A stretch of DNA of 64,000 bases from NCBI RefSeq assembly GCF_000688335.1, contig NZ_JHZX01000001.1:2418001-2482000 (forward strand), read 5' to 3'. The stretch comes from Sediminibacter sp. Hel_I_10. GTDB lineage: Bacteria > Bacteroidota > Bacteroidia > Flavobacteriales > Flavobacteriaceae. The notes beneath the pieces are model-generated. The model was not told the origin of the DNA and searched no databases. It worked only from the letters and a program-made list of their open reading frames with translations. Both the position numbers and the translations under genes were made by a program. Positions 9,263-17,216 of this stretch are shown in pieces; within the stretch, counting starts at the first letter, position 1; every line of letters begins with the position of its first letter.

Positions 9263-9348
9263 AGGGCGTGACCACAAGGGTCGGGCTCTCGGCAGTCGCT
9301 CTCTTCGAGGAGCTCCAACAATGCCTCCATCCCTCACGCAAGCGCTCC
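9263..9348. repeat. GC-rich REP-like palindromic element
   Basis: This block is strikingly richer in G and C than its surroundings. It is bounded by the inverted hexamers GCGTGA (9266-9271) and TCACGC (9334-9339) and contains an internal hairpin GCTC-tcttcga-GGAGC. The phrases GGGTCGGGCT and CCATCCCTCACGC are, from memory, typical of a dispersed intergenic repeat in flavobacterial genomes. Only one copy lies in this window, so dispersal cannot be shown here. Confidence 0.6.
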
Positions 9349-9361
9349 AAGAACAAAAAAC

Positions 9362-10423
9362 ATGATTAAAACAGATATACTTATCATCGGTGCTGGCCCA
9401 ACAGGGCTTTTTGCCGTATTTGAAGCGGGATTACTCAAGTTGAAATGTCATTTAATTGACGCATTGCCGCAACCTGGCGGACAATGTTCAGAGATTTACC
9501 CTAAAAAACCCATTTATGATATTCCTGCCTATCCCGAAATTCTAGCAGGAGATCTTACCCATAAACTTATGGAACAATGTAAGCAGTTTGAACCCGGGTT
9601 TACCATGGGCGAACGAGCTGAAACCATTGAAAAGCAAGAAGACGGCAGTTTTATTGTAACCACCAATAAAGGGACAAAACATCACGCTCCAGTAGTGGCC
9701 ATTGCAGGCGGATTGGGTAGTTTTGAACCTAGAAAACCACTCATCCCAAACATTGCCTCTTTTGAAGATAAAGGCGTTGAATATTTTATCAAAGATCCAG
9801 AAGTTTATCGCGATAAACGTGTGGTGATTGCTGGTGGTGGAGATTCGGCATTAGATTGGAGCATCTTTTTAAGCAACATTGCCAAAGAGGTTACCCTAAT
9901 CCACAGACGTAACGAGTTTCGTGGCGCTTTAGATTCCGTAGAAAATGTACAAGAGCTTAAAAATCAAGGTAAGATCAATTTGGTTACCCCAGCTGAAGTG
10001 ACCAATGTTGTAGGTAAAAATAAGGTAGAAGCGGTCGTCGTTTCGCCATCAAAAGAGGATAAAAATGAGTTTGAATTGGAGTGTGATCATTTTATTCCAC
10101 TTTTCGGACTCTCTCCTAAGTTAGGTCCTATTGCAAACTGGGGTCTAGAAATTGAAAAGAATGCCATTAAGGTCAACAATTCTTTAGATTACCAAACCAA
10201 CATCCCTGGTATTTTTGCCATAGGAGATGTCAATACCTATCCAGGAAAACTCAAATTGATTCTTTGTGGGTTTCATGAGGCCACACTCATGTGTCAAGCG
10301 GCATATCAAATCATTAATCCCGGAAAACGTTACGTTTTAAAATATACCACGGTGAGTGGTGTTGATGGGTTTGATGGCTCTAGAAAAGAAGCCCCTAAGG
10401 CCGTAGTAAAATCTATAGACTAA
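9362..10423 (+). CDS. Ferredoxin-NADP+ reductase type 2 (thioredoxin reductase-like)
   Basis: This 353-residue flavoprotein has the FAD-binding dinucleotide fold IIGAGPTGL at the N-terminus and the NAD(P)H fold VVIAGGGDSALDWS near residue 160. The C-terminal FAD motif is GIFAIGDVNTYPGK. It lacks the CxxC of thioredoxin reductases, which fits the TrxR-like ferredoxin-NAD(P)H reductase family (YumC type). A 2Fe-2S ferredoxin gene follows 29 bp downstream and is a likely redox partner. Confidence 0.9.
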   Translation: MIKTDILIIGAGPTGLFAVFEAGLLKLKCHLIDALPQPGGQCSEIYPKKPIYDIPAYPEILAGDLTHKLMEQCKQFEPGFTMGERAETIEKQEDGSFIVTTNKGTKHHAPVVAIAGGLGSFEPRKPLIPNIASFEDKGVEYFIKDPEVYRDKRVVIAGGGDSALDWSIFLSNIAKEVTLIHRRNEFRGALDSVENVQELKNQGKINLVTPAEVTNVVGKNKVEAVVVSPSKEDKNEFELECDHFIPLFGLSPKLGPIANWGLEIEKNAIKVNNSLDYQTNIPGIFAIGDVNTYPGKLKLILCGFHEATLMCQAAYQIINPGKRYVLKYTTVSGVDGFDGSRKEAPKAVVKSID

Positions 10424-10452
10424 TGCCCTTTTCAAAATAACGACCTATTCTA

Positions 10453-10785
10453 ATGGATCAAGACATCAATATAAAAATTACCGATCGAGACGGCACTACT
10501 CATGACGTTCAGGCTCCCACAGATATGGCCATGAACCTTATGGAAGTGGTGCGCTCTTATGAGCTTGCTCCAGAGGGAACTATTGGGATTTGTGGCGGTA
10601 TGGCCATGTGTGCTTCATGTCAATGTTACGTACTATCCAACCATGAGTTACCAGAAATGCAAGATGAGGAGGAAGCCATGCTGAGCGAGGCCTTTAATGT
10701 AAAGGACAATTCGCGTTTAGGTTGCCAAATACAAATGACTCCCGCATTGGAAGGCCTAGAAATTGAATTGGCCCCAGAAGAATAG
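10453..10785 (+). CDS. 2Fe-2S ferredoxin (adrenodoxin type)
   Basis: The 110-residue protein has the vertebrate/putidaredoxin-type cysteine pattern C47-x5-C53-x2-C56 and C91 (GICGGMAMCASCQC, RLGCQI). It has the adrenodoxin-like acidic surface loop PEMQDEEEAMLSEA. It carries single electrons and is probably reduced by the upstream flavoprotein. Both genes end before a pair of inverted repeats. Confidence 0.93.
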   Translation: MDQDINIKITDRDGTTHDVQAPTDMAMNLMEVVRSYELAPEGTIGICGGMAMCASCQCYVLSNHELPEMQDEEEAMLSEAFNVKDNSRLGCQIQMTPALEGLEIELAPEE

Positions 10786-10797
10786 TAAAGTCGTAAA

Positions 10798-10822
10798 ACG
10801 TCCTTTTTGGTCAAAAGGACGT
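10798..10822 (+). terminator. Hairpin after the ferredoxin gene
   Basis: ACGTCCTTTT-tggtc-AAAAGGACGT is a perfect 10 bp stem, but it has no T-run behind it, so it may stabilise the 3' end rather than terminate. Confidence 0.5.
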
Positions 10823-10852
10823 GGGGAGACGTTATAAATTTACAAACTACAA

Positions 10853-10903
10853 AAGCGCCTTCAAACAGCAACTCAAAAAAGAAGTTTTTGCTTGAAGGCG
10901 CTT
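10853..10903. terminator. Inverted repeat between convergent genes, probable bidirectional terminator
   Basis: AAGCGCCTTCAA (10853-10864) is repeated in inverse as TTGAAGGCGCTT (10892-10903), a perfect 12 bp stem with a 27 nt loop. It lies between the convergent ferredoxin and DUF3050 genes. Confidence 0.6.
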
Positions 10904-10927
10904 CATGTTTATTAAGAATTCTGTTTA

Positions 10928-11725
10928 TTAATTTAAAACAGAAGCCTTCTCAAAAAGGAGCGTTTCAATGGCGTTCCATAATTGAATTCGTTTTTCTAAA
11001 GCGGTGATAGATACGGCTTCAACCTCTTTCCATTTTTGATCGTCATCACCACAAAGCTCTTCTATCATTTTCAAGGCCATTGGCCCATGTTCGTCTTCAT
11101 CAAGCTCAATATGGCGCTCGAAATAATACAATAGTTTTGATAGATTTTGCTCAGGGAAATTAGCCTCAAAGTTTTTTAAGATTTCCGTAAACATATTCGG
11201 AATCAAATCCTCACGACCAAAAGTAAAAGCCGCCGCAATCTCATGCGGTTTTCCATAAAAAGCGACCTCAAAGGTAAAGGTTAAGAACGCTTTTAAATCC
11301 TTTGGCAAATTGCTTTTCTTGATGGTGATAAAAATGTTTTTAGACGATTCGAGATCGGCTAAAAAACCAGTCATGTTTTCGGTATTTGCACCAGTCTCTT
11401 GCATGGCGTCCAAATACATCTCAAAGTGACTTTGGCGTTCACCATTACTATTGATATCTGTTTCTTCTGCAAGTACAATTTCGTTAATCAAATATCGTGT
11501 ATTTGGATTTCCAACGGGAACCCAAGGTGTGGTGGTACAAGTTAATTGATTTTGTAGGGCCTTTAGTAAAGACATAAAGTCCCAAACCGCAAATACATGA
11601 TTCTCTAAAAAGAGGTGCAGCTCTGATGGTGTCCCAATTTTTGCATAGAGCGGATGCTCTAAGAGTTGTTTTTGAAAGGGAGCAATGGTGCTTTCAATGG
11701 TTTTAATGGTCATAGCGCTTTTCAT
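10928..11725 (-). CDS. DUF3050 family protein (heme-oxygenase-like helical fold)
   Basis: The 265-residue protein matches DUF3050 throughout, with LFLENHVFAVWDFMSLLKALQ, INEIVLAEETDINSNG, FEMYLDAM and ERHIELDEDEHGPMAL. The spaced Glu/His residues (E and H in NEIVLAEE, HFEMY, ERHIELDEDEH) fit a helical-bundle metal site like that of heme-oxygenase-like diiron proteins. That fold assignment is from knowledge of the family, and the reaction is unknown. The gene is monocistronic as far as spacing shows, with an inverted repeat on each side. Confidence 0.8.
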   Translation of the reverse strand: MKSAMTIKTIESTIAPFQKQLLEHPLYAKIGTPSELHLFLENHVFAVWDFMSLLKALQNQLTCTTTPWVPVGNPNTRYLINEIVLAEETDINSNGERQSHFEMYLDAMQETGANTENMTGFLADLESSKNIFITIKKSNLPKDLKAFLTFTFEVAFYGKPHEIAAAFTFGREDLIPNMFTEILKNFEANFPEQNLSKLLYYFERHIELDEDEHGPMALKMIEELCGDDDQKWKEVEAVSITALEKRIQLWNAIETLLFEKASVLN

Positions 11726-11734
11726 ACAAAAATA

Positions 11735-11766
11735 AAAAATGCTTCCTAGATAGTGGAAGCATTTTT
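11735..11766. terminator. Terminator of the glutaryl-CoA dehydrogenase gene
   Basis: AAAAATGCTTCC and GGAAGCATTTTT form a perfect 12 bp stem with an 8 nt loop, about 50 bp after the acyl-CoA dehydrogenase stop and just upstream of the DUF3050 start. Confidence 0.8.
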
Positions 11767-11813
11767 AAAATTATCTGATATATTAACTTAGATTTCATCA
11801 CAAAACAAGGGCA

Positions 11814-12992
11814 TTATTTAAATGCATTGAGACCTGTAATGTCTAAGCCGGTAATTAATAAATGAATGTCATGCGTACCTTCATAGGTGACTACGCTTTC
11901 TAAATTCATCATATGTCTCATAATACTATATTCTCCGGTAATTCCCATACCGCCCAACATTTGTCTCGCTTCTCTCGCAACCTTTAGGGCCATATCTACA
12001 TTATTACGTTTGGCCATAGAAATTTGTGCTGTTGTTGCTTTATTTTCATTCTTGAGCTGGCCTAAGCGTAATGCCAATAATTGTGCTTTTGTGATTTCAG
12101 TAATCATCTCGGCCAATTTTTTCTGCTGCAATTGAAACTGTCCTATAGGTTTGCCAAATTGCATGCGCTGTTTGCTGTAACGCAAAGCAGTATCGTAGCA
12201 ATCCATTGCAGCACCAATAGCGCCCCAAGCAATTCCAAAACGAGCGGAGTCTAAGCAACCCAATGGTGCACCTAAACCAGACTTGTTAGGAAGCAGGTTT
12301 TCTTTTGGTACTTTGACGTCTTGAAAAATAAGCTCTCCTGTGGCACTGGCACGAAGCGACCATTTATTATGGGTCTCTGGTGTAGAGAATCCTTCCATGC
12401 CGCGCTCAACGATAAGGCCGTGAATACGTCCTTCTTCGTTTTTGGCCCAAACTACGGCCACGTTACAAAACGGAGAATTTGAGATCCATAGTTTTGCGCC
12501 GTTCAATAGATAATGGTCACCCATGTCTTTAAAGTTTGTGGTCATACCGCCAGGGTTTGAACCGTGATCTGGCTCTGTAAGTCCAAAAGAACCCATCCAC
12601 TCACCAGAGGCAAGTTTTGGAAGGTATTTTTGACGTTGGGCTTCGTTTCCATACTTCCAGATAGGATACATCACTAAAGAGGATTGTACAGAGGCTGTAC
12701 TTCTTACTCCAGAATCTCCACGCTCGATTTCTTGCATGATCAATCCGTATGATATCTGGTCAAGACCAGCACCACCGTATTCTTCAGGAATATACGGGCC
12801 AAACGCTCCAATTTCAGCTAAACCTCCAATAATTTGTTTAGGAAATTCTGCACGTTGGGCGTAGTCTTCAATAATAGGAGATACATCACGTTTTACCCAT
12901 TCTCTAGCAGCGTCTCTTATGAGTTTGTGCTCTTCGGTAAGTAAATCATCAATGTTATAATAATCGGGTGCTTCAAATAAATCTGGTCGCAT
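11814..12992 (-). CDS. Acyl-CoA dehydrogenase, glutaryl-CoA dehydrogenase type
   Basis: This 392-residue flavoenzyme has the full acyl-CoA dehydrogenase architecture: N-terminal helical domain with the GGAGLDQISYGLIMQEIERGDSG motif region, the FGLTEPDHGSNPGGM flavin loop and the C-terminal helical domain. The catalytic glutamate lies in SVVTYEGTHDI. The sequence RSTASVQSSLVMYPIWKYG is characteristic of the glutaryl-CoA dehydrogenase branch, which oxidises and decarboxylates glutaryl-CoA to crotonyl-CoA in lysine/tryptophan breakdown. Substrate choice is inferred from subfamily likeness. Confidence 0.88.
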   Translation of the reverse strand: MRPDLFEAPDYYNIDDLLTEEHKLIRDAAREWVKRDVSPIIEDYAQRAEFPKQIIGGLAEIGAFGPYIPEEYGGAGLDQISYGLIMQEIERGDSGVRSTASVQSSLVMYPIWKYGNEAQRQKYLPKLASGEWMGSFGLTEPDHGSNPGGMTTNFKDMGDHYLLNGAKLWISNSPFCNVAVVWAKNEEGRIHGLIVERGMEGFSTPETHNKWSLRASATGELIFQDVKVPKENLLPNKSGLGAPLGCLDSARFGIAWGAIGAAMDCYDTALRYSKQRMQFGKPIGQFQLQQKKLAEMITEITKAQLLALRLGQLKNENKATTAQISMAKRNNVDMALKVAREARQMLGGMGITGEYSIMRHMMNLESVVTYEGTHDIHLLITGLDITGLNAFK

Positions 12993-13055
12993 GTTTTATG
13001 TCAATTTAAGTCTTTGCAAAAATAACGAAAACGTTTGCAGTTGACAATTAAAGCG

Positions 13056-13769
13056 CTACATTTTCAGATAAAAGTCCTTAGTCAGTGAGGTATACGCTTC
13101 TGTATAATTGTGTCTGCTATTTTCAATAATCAAATCATGAGTCGTAACTTCGGTTTCTGAGAAGGTAAAGGTCATCAAACTTCGTTTTATTGCTGCAGAT
13201 GCAACGCCGCGAACATGACAAATCTGTTTTGGAAAAAGCCCAAAGTAATCTGCAAGTTTTATAAATCGATCTTCTTCTGAAAACGGAATCACTAAAGAAA
13301 AAAGTCCTTCCGCAGAAAGAAGTACCGAAACACTTTCTAATACATGCTCAAAAGGCATAGCATCTTGAAACCGTGCGAGATCCCGAAGCGGATCATTGGT
13401 TTTAAAGTCTTCTGCATAAAAAGGCGGGTTACAAATAATGAGATCGTAAGTATCTTCTATTTCATCTGCAAACTCTTCTAAAGAGGCATGGTAACAAAAT
13501 AAGCGGTCGCCCCATGGGGAGGATTCAAAATTGTCTACACATTGTTCGTAAGCCTTGTCATCTATTTCTAAAGCATCAATAGAAGGCGCATTGCTGCGTT
13601 GGGCCATCATAAGAGACAAAATACCAGTGCCGGCACCAATGTCTAAAATGTTTTGAGGGTGTCCTGTAAGTGGCGTCCAAGCACCAAGTAAGACACCATC
13701 TGTACCAATTTTCATGGCGCATTGGTCTTGGTTGACCTCAAACTGTTTGAATTTAAAGGGCTGCAGCAT
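13056..13769 (-). CDS. trmN6: tRNA1(Val) (adenine(37)-N6)-methyltransferase TrmN6
   Basis: The product is a Rossmann-fold methyltransferase with the nucleic-acid adenine-N6 motif NPPF (LIICNPPFYAEDF) and the family signature KQFEVNQDQCAMKIGTDG near its start. I place the start at the ATG at 13769 (MLQPFKFKQFEV), since the E. coli YfiC family begins just before that FKQF motif. An ATG at 13817 would add 16 residues and overlap rimM by 17 bp. It lies downstream of rpsP and rimM on the same strand, so it may share their transcript. Confidence 0.85.
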   Translation of the reverse strand: MLQPFKFKQFEVNQDQCAMKIGTDGVLLGAWTPLTGHPQNILDIGAGTGILSLMMAQRSNAPSIDALEIDDKAYEQCVDNFESSPWGDRLFCYHASLEEFADEIEDTYDLIICNPPFYAEDFKTNDPLRDLARFQDAMPFEHVLESVSVLLSAEGLFSLVIPFSEEDRFIKLADYFGLFPKQICHVRGVASAAIKRSLMTFTFSETEVTTHDLIIENSRHNYTEAYTSLTKDFYLKM

Positions 13770-13800
13770 GAGCGGTTGTGGTCTGGAATGTTTGAGATTG

Positions 13801-14325
13801 TTAGAGGTAGAGATCAATCAATCCCTCTGGAGTTTCAACAAATATGGTTTTGTTCTTTTTGTCGACTTTAGAGATGAATTCGTCATTCATAGGAATTAAA
13901 ATTTCAATACCATCCCTGTCAATTTCAAAAAGAGATTGTGCGGTAGAGTCATTAACTGATACAATGGTTCCCACGTGACCAAAATGCTTGTCTTCAACTT
14001 TAAAGCCAATGATCTCGTGAAAGTAGAATTTATCATCCTCAAGTTTGGGCAAAAATTCTATGGGGAGGTAGAGTCCGCATTTTAAAAGTGCATCTGCATC
14101 TTGCTCGGTTTCTACATCCTCAAATTTAATGCGTAGCAGTTCTGATTTGTGAAGTTGTGACGATTCTAAGAAAAAAGGAACGAGATTGCCTCTAAGGTCT
14201 ACAAAAATAGAATCTAATGCCTCGTAAAGTTCGGGCTCATCAGTATCTAATTTTGCTAGTAATTCACCTTTAAAGCTATATTTTTTTACAATTTTACCGA
14301 GATAAAAACAGTCTTCTTTTTGCAT
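13801..14325 (-). CDS. rimM: Ribosome maturation factor RimM
   Basis: The 174-residue protein has the two-domain RimM layout: an N-terminal beta-barrel (CFYLGKIVKKYSFKGELLAKLDTD) and a C-terminal PRC-barrel (FYFHEIIGFKVEDKHFGHVGTIVSVND, ILIPMNDEFI). RimM binds uS19 and helps assemble the 30S head. Its place right behind rpsP is conserved in bacteria. Confidence 0.95.
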   Translation of the reverse strand: MQKEDCFYLGKIVKKYSFKGELLAKLDTDEPELYEALDSIFVDLRGNLVPFFLESSQLHKSELLRIKFEDVETEQDADALLKCGLYLPIEFLPKLEDDKFYFHEIIGFKVEDKHFGHVGTIVSVNDSTAQSLFEIDRDGIEILIPMNDEFISKVDKKNKTIFVETPEGLIDLYL

Positions 14326-14381
14326 CGGGAATTTGAGTTTTGATTTCTAAATTGGTGTGAAGTTCTTTTTATGTCAAAAAA

Positions 14382-14421
14382 AAACTCCGATAATCCAGAT
14401 AAATATCGGGAATCGGAGTTT
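14382..14421. terminator. Hairpin between rpsP and rimM
   Basis: AAACTCCGAT and ATCGGAGTTT form a perfect 10 bp stem with a 20 nt loop and A/T tracts at both ends. On the minus strand it lies after rpsP and before rimM, so it could reduce read-through and set the ratio of ribosomal protein to RimM. Confidence 0.65.
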
Positions 14422-14443
14422 AAAAGAATAAAAAATAAGATTT

Positions 14444-14974
14444 TTATTCTTCTTCGTTTGTCGCTTTAGTTTCTTCTGTAGCTTCTGCTTCAGTATCCCC
14501 TTCAGCAGGAGTTTCTTCAACAACTTCAGGAGTAGCGGCAGCAATTCTTGCTTCGTTTACTGCTTTCTCAGCAGCAAGTGCTTCTGCTCTTTCTTTAGCT
14601 TCTGCTTCAGAAAGACCGTCTGCTTTGGCTTGAATCTTAGCTGTTTTTTCCTCTAACCAAGCGTTGAATTTTTCTTCAGCTTGTTCTTCGGTTAATGCGC
14701 CTTTGGCAACACCGCCAGCCAAATGATTTTTAAGCAAAGCACCTTTATAAGATAAAATAGCTTTTGCTGTGTCAGTTGGTTGTGCACCGTTTTGTAACCA
14801 AGTTACGGCAACATCAACATCCAACTCAATTGTTGCTGGGTTTGTGTTAGGATTGTAAGCACCAATTTTTTCTAGGTATTTACCATCTCTTGTTGCTCTT
14901 GCATCTGCTGCAACGATCCAGTAATAAGGTTTTCCTTTTTTACCGTGTCTCTGTAATCTAATTTTTACTGGCAT
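14444..14974 (-). CDS. rpsP: 30S ribosomal protein bS16 with long C-terminal extension
   Basis: Residues 1-80 are canonical bS16 ([31 protein letters not shown]). The protein then continues for almost 100 residues of Ala/Glu-rich, low-complexity helical sequence ending [13 protein letters not shown], giving 176 residues against about 80-90 in most bacteria. Such tails are common on bS16 of Bacteroidota; their function is not established. It heads the rpsP-rimM-trmN6 cluster and has a good promoter. Confidence 0.95.
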   Translation of the reverse strand: MPVKIRLQRHGKKGKPYYWIVAADARATRDGKYLEKIGAYNPNTNPATIELDVDVAVTWLQNGAQPTDTAKAILSYKGALLKNHLAGGVAKGALTEEQAEEKFNAWLEEKTAKIQAKADGLSEAEAKERAEALAAEKAVNEARIAAATPEVVEETPAEGDTEAEATEETKATNEEE

Positions 14975-15022
14975 ATTGTGATTAAATTGCGAGGTTCTCG
15001 ACCTCTATTATTAATAAGTGCG

Positions 15023-15051
15023 CAAAGATAATACAATAATTTAATTTTCAA
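15023..15051 (-). promoter_or_regulatory. Promoter of rpsP
   Basis: On the minus strand TTG (15051-15049) and TATCTTTG (15030-15023) are separated by 18 bp, a good fit to the Bacteroidota -33/-7 promoter, about 50 bp upstream of the rpsP start. Confidence 0.65.
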
Positions 15052-15166
15052 CATTTTATTTCTTTTTAAGCAAATAGGAATTTTTATTATACTTTTAAGG
15101 CTTCAAAAACGTTATGATAACCTAAATTTGGTTCTTCTGAAATTCAAATCTAATCCCTCTAGGCCG

Positions 15167-16375
15167 ATGAAAAAACTTGCGATTTTATTAATAACCGCGT
15201 TAACTATATGTAGTTGTGGTGATGAAGTGGAGTTCAATACTCCTGCATTCCAAGGAAATAAAAATTATAATTTATGGAGAGCAGATTCGTTTAACGCAAC
15301 TATTGATGAGAATGGATATCTAACCTTAACAGGAAGAAATAGTACTGATGAGGTACAGTTAACCATACCAAGTGTTGCTGTTGGAACCTATACTATTGGA
15401 GAAATCGCAGGAAGAGAAGCTAAAGTCATTACCGCTGACGGAACGGTGTATTCTACAAACAATCGACCCGATGAAAGTGTTTCGGTTTATCCAGAACTAG
15501 GAGAGGTTAAAATTGAAGAGATTGGTCTAAATACATTTACAGGAACTTTCGAGTTTTTGGCTTTTGATGAATCTGGATTGAATTCTATAGGCTATAACGA
15601 AGGACTTTTTTACAGAGTGCCACTAGTTGCGGGAACCATACCTACTGATATTATCACTTGTGAAGATACAGGTGCTGGAGTTTCAGCTACACAATTGGCC
15701 TATGAAAATTCATTTGCTTCAGATTTAGAATATATTGATAGCGATGTCTATGCATCGGCTTGCGCTGCTTACACTACTGCTTTAGAAACACAATTTTTGT
15801 ATTGTGGTGATGAAGATAACGCCATTAGAGATATTATAGAAAGTCTTAATGCCTGTGAGTTTCCTTGTGAATATGCGCTTCAAAATACAACGACGGCTCA
15901 AATAGCCTATAGCCAAGCCACTATTGGTAACTTTATGGAAGCTTGCGGTACCTATCAGCTTTATTTAGAGCAACAACTGGAAATTTGTGGTGATGATGAC
16001 GAAGGGACTATTCAATTGGCGCTTGATGAGCTCAATTGTACGGATAGTGATGCAGACGGTATTCCTGATGTTTATGAAGATTTTGACGGTGATGGGATAT
16101 TGGATAATGATGATACAGATAACGACGGATTGGCCAATTATTTAGACGACGACGACGATGGTGACGGCGTGCTTACTATTTTTGAAGCGACAGATGAAGA
16201 TGGAAACCCCATTGATACCGATGGTGATACCGATGTAGATTACTTAGACGACGACGACGATGGTGATGGGATTCTTACCCAAGATGAAGGTGCAGATCCT
16301 AATATGGATGGCGATCCATCTGATGCGGTAGACACTGATGACAATGGTATCCCAGATTATTTAGATCCTATGTAA
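15167..16375 (+). CDS. Lipoprotein with thrombospondin type 3-like calcium-binding repeats
   Basis: I place the start at the ATG at 15167, giving a lipoprotein signal MKKLAILLITALTICSC with the lipidated cysteine at residue 15 or 17; a longer frame from 15128 would mask it. The middle holds several cysteine pairs in repeats of about 45-50 residues (ACAAYTTALETQFLYCGD, ACGTYQLYLEQQLEICGD). The last 110 residues are very acidic DxDxDG repeats (DSDADGIPDVYEDFDGDG, LDDDDDGDG twice) like TSP3 calcium-binding repeats. It is probably a surface-exposed Ca2+-binding protein; its role is unknown. Confidence 0.82.
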   Translation: MKKLAILLITALTICSCGDEVEFNTPAFQGNKNYNLWRADSFNATIDENGYLTLTGRNSTDEVQLTIPSVAVGTYTIGEIAGREAKVITADGTVYSTNNRPDESVSVYPELGEVKIEEIGLNTFTGTFEFLAFDESGLNSIGYNEGLFYRVPLVAGTIPTDIITCEDTGAGVSATQLAYENSFASDLEYIDSDVYASACAAYTTALETQFLYCGDEDNAIRDIIESLNACEFPCEYALQNTTTAQIAYSQATIGNFMEACGTYQLYLEQQLEICGDDDEGTIQLALDELNCTDSDADGIPDVYEDFDGDGILDNDDTDNDGLANYLDDDDDGDGVLTIFEATDEDGNPIDTDGDTDVDYLDDDDDGDGILTQDEGADPNMDGDPSDAVDTDDNGIPDYLDPM

Positions 16376-16402
16376 TCCTCTTTTTTGATATAAATACTTC
16401 TG

Positions 16403-16426
16403 AAAGCAGCTCTATGGGCTGCTTTT
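16403..16426 (+). terminator. Terminator after the calcium-repeat lipoprotein gene
   Basis: AAAGCAGC-tctatgg-GCTGCTTTT is an 8 bp stem ending in T's, 25 bp after the stop codon. Confidence 0.75.
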
Positions 16427-16561
16427 ATGTTAAATAGCTTTAAATTTTTGTTAAGGATGTTAATTTTTTCTTCTACGACCTCATTAACGGTTATATTAAG
16501 AATAACGATGTAAACAGTACGCATCCTAAAAAAAGATATTGAAATTTAAATGTAAAAGATT

Positions 16562-17011
16562 ATGAAGTATTCAGAAGAAATTTCAAATAAATTAAACACA
16601 CTACTCACTAAAAACTACGACGCTCAAAGAGGGTACGCTAATGCTATAGATAATGTAGAGAGCGATATGTTGAAGATGTATTTTAAAAGAAGATCTTCGG
16701 AGCGAGAAGTATTTGCGGACGAATTAAAAAAGGAAATCTTACAATATGGAGAAGAGCCTAAAGATTCTGGAAGTATCAAAGCTGCGGTGCACCGTAATTG
16801 GATGAGCTTGAAATCAACTTTCAGTTCAAACAATGAAGAATCTGTTTTAGAGGAAGCCATCCGTGGTGAAGAAGCAAGTTTAGAGGATTATAATGATCTT
16901 TTAAAAGAGCGTAATATGCCACCAAGTATTGACAGTCTATTATTAAGACAGAAAAATGCTATTCAATCTGCAATTAATACAGAAAAAGCGAAATTAGAGC
17001 TTATTTCATAA
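16562..17011 (+). CDS. PA2169/DUF2383 family four-helix-bundle protein
   Basis: The 149-residue protein is all helical, and its spacing (LNTLLTKNYDAQRGYANAIDNV, FKRRSSEREVFADEL, EEAIRGEEASLEDYNDLL) matches the PA2169-type DUF2383 family, a ferritin-like fold. No function is established. It is monocistronic, with hairpin terminators before and after. Confidence 0.8.
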   Translation: MKYSEEISNKLNTLLTKNYDAQRGYANAIDNVESDMLKMYFKRRSSEREVFADELKKEILQYGEEPKDSGSIKAAVHRNWMSLKSTFSSNNEESVLEEAIRGEEASLEDYNDLLKERNMPPSIDSLLLRQKNAIQSAINTEKAKLELIS

Positions 17012-17034
17012 TTTGCTTTTAAATAAAATTGCTA

Positions 17035-17066
17035 AAGCCAACTTTTTAAGTTGGCTTTTTTTTTTG
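17035..17066 (+). terminator. Terminator after the DUF2383 gene
   Basis: AAGCCAACTTTTTAAGTTGGCTT is a strong hairpin (17035-17057) followed by nine T's. Confidence 0.9.
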
Positions 17067-17216
17067 TTCAAAACTCTTTAAAATTTCATTTCTCAAAAGT
17101 GGATGTTCTTCGTAATTTTATGCCCTGCTTTTTTTTGATGCGTCTTTCAAAATAGAGCCCATACTTATTGTTTTCATTTTTTTGATTTCTGTCAGCAGAA
17201 TCCTTACACATCGCCT

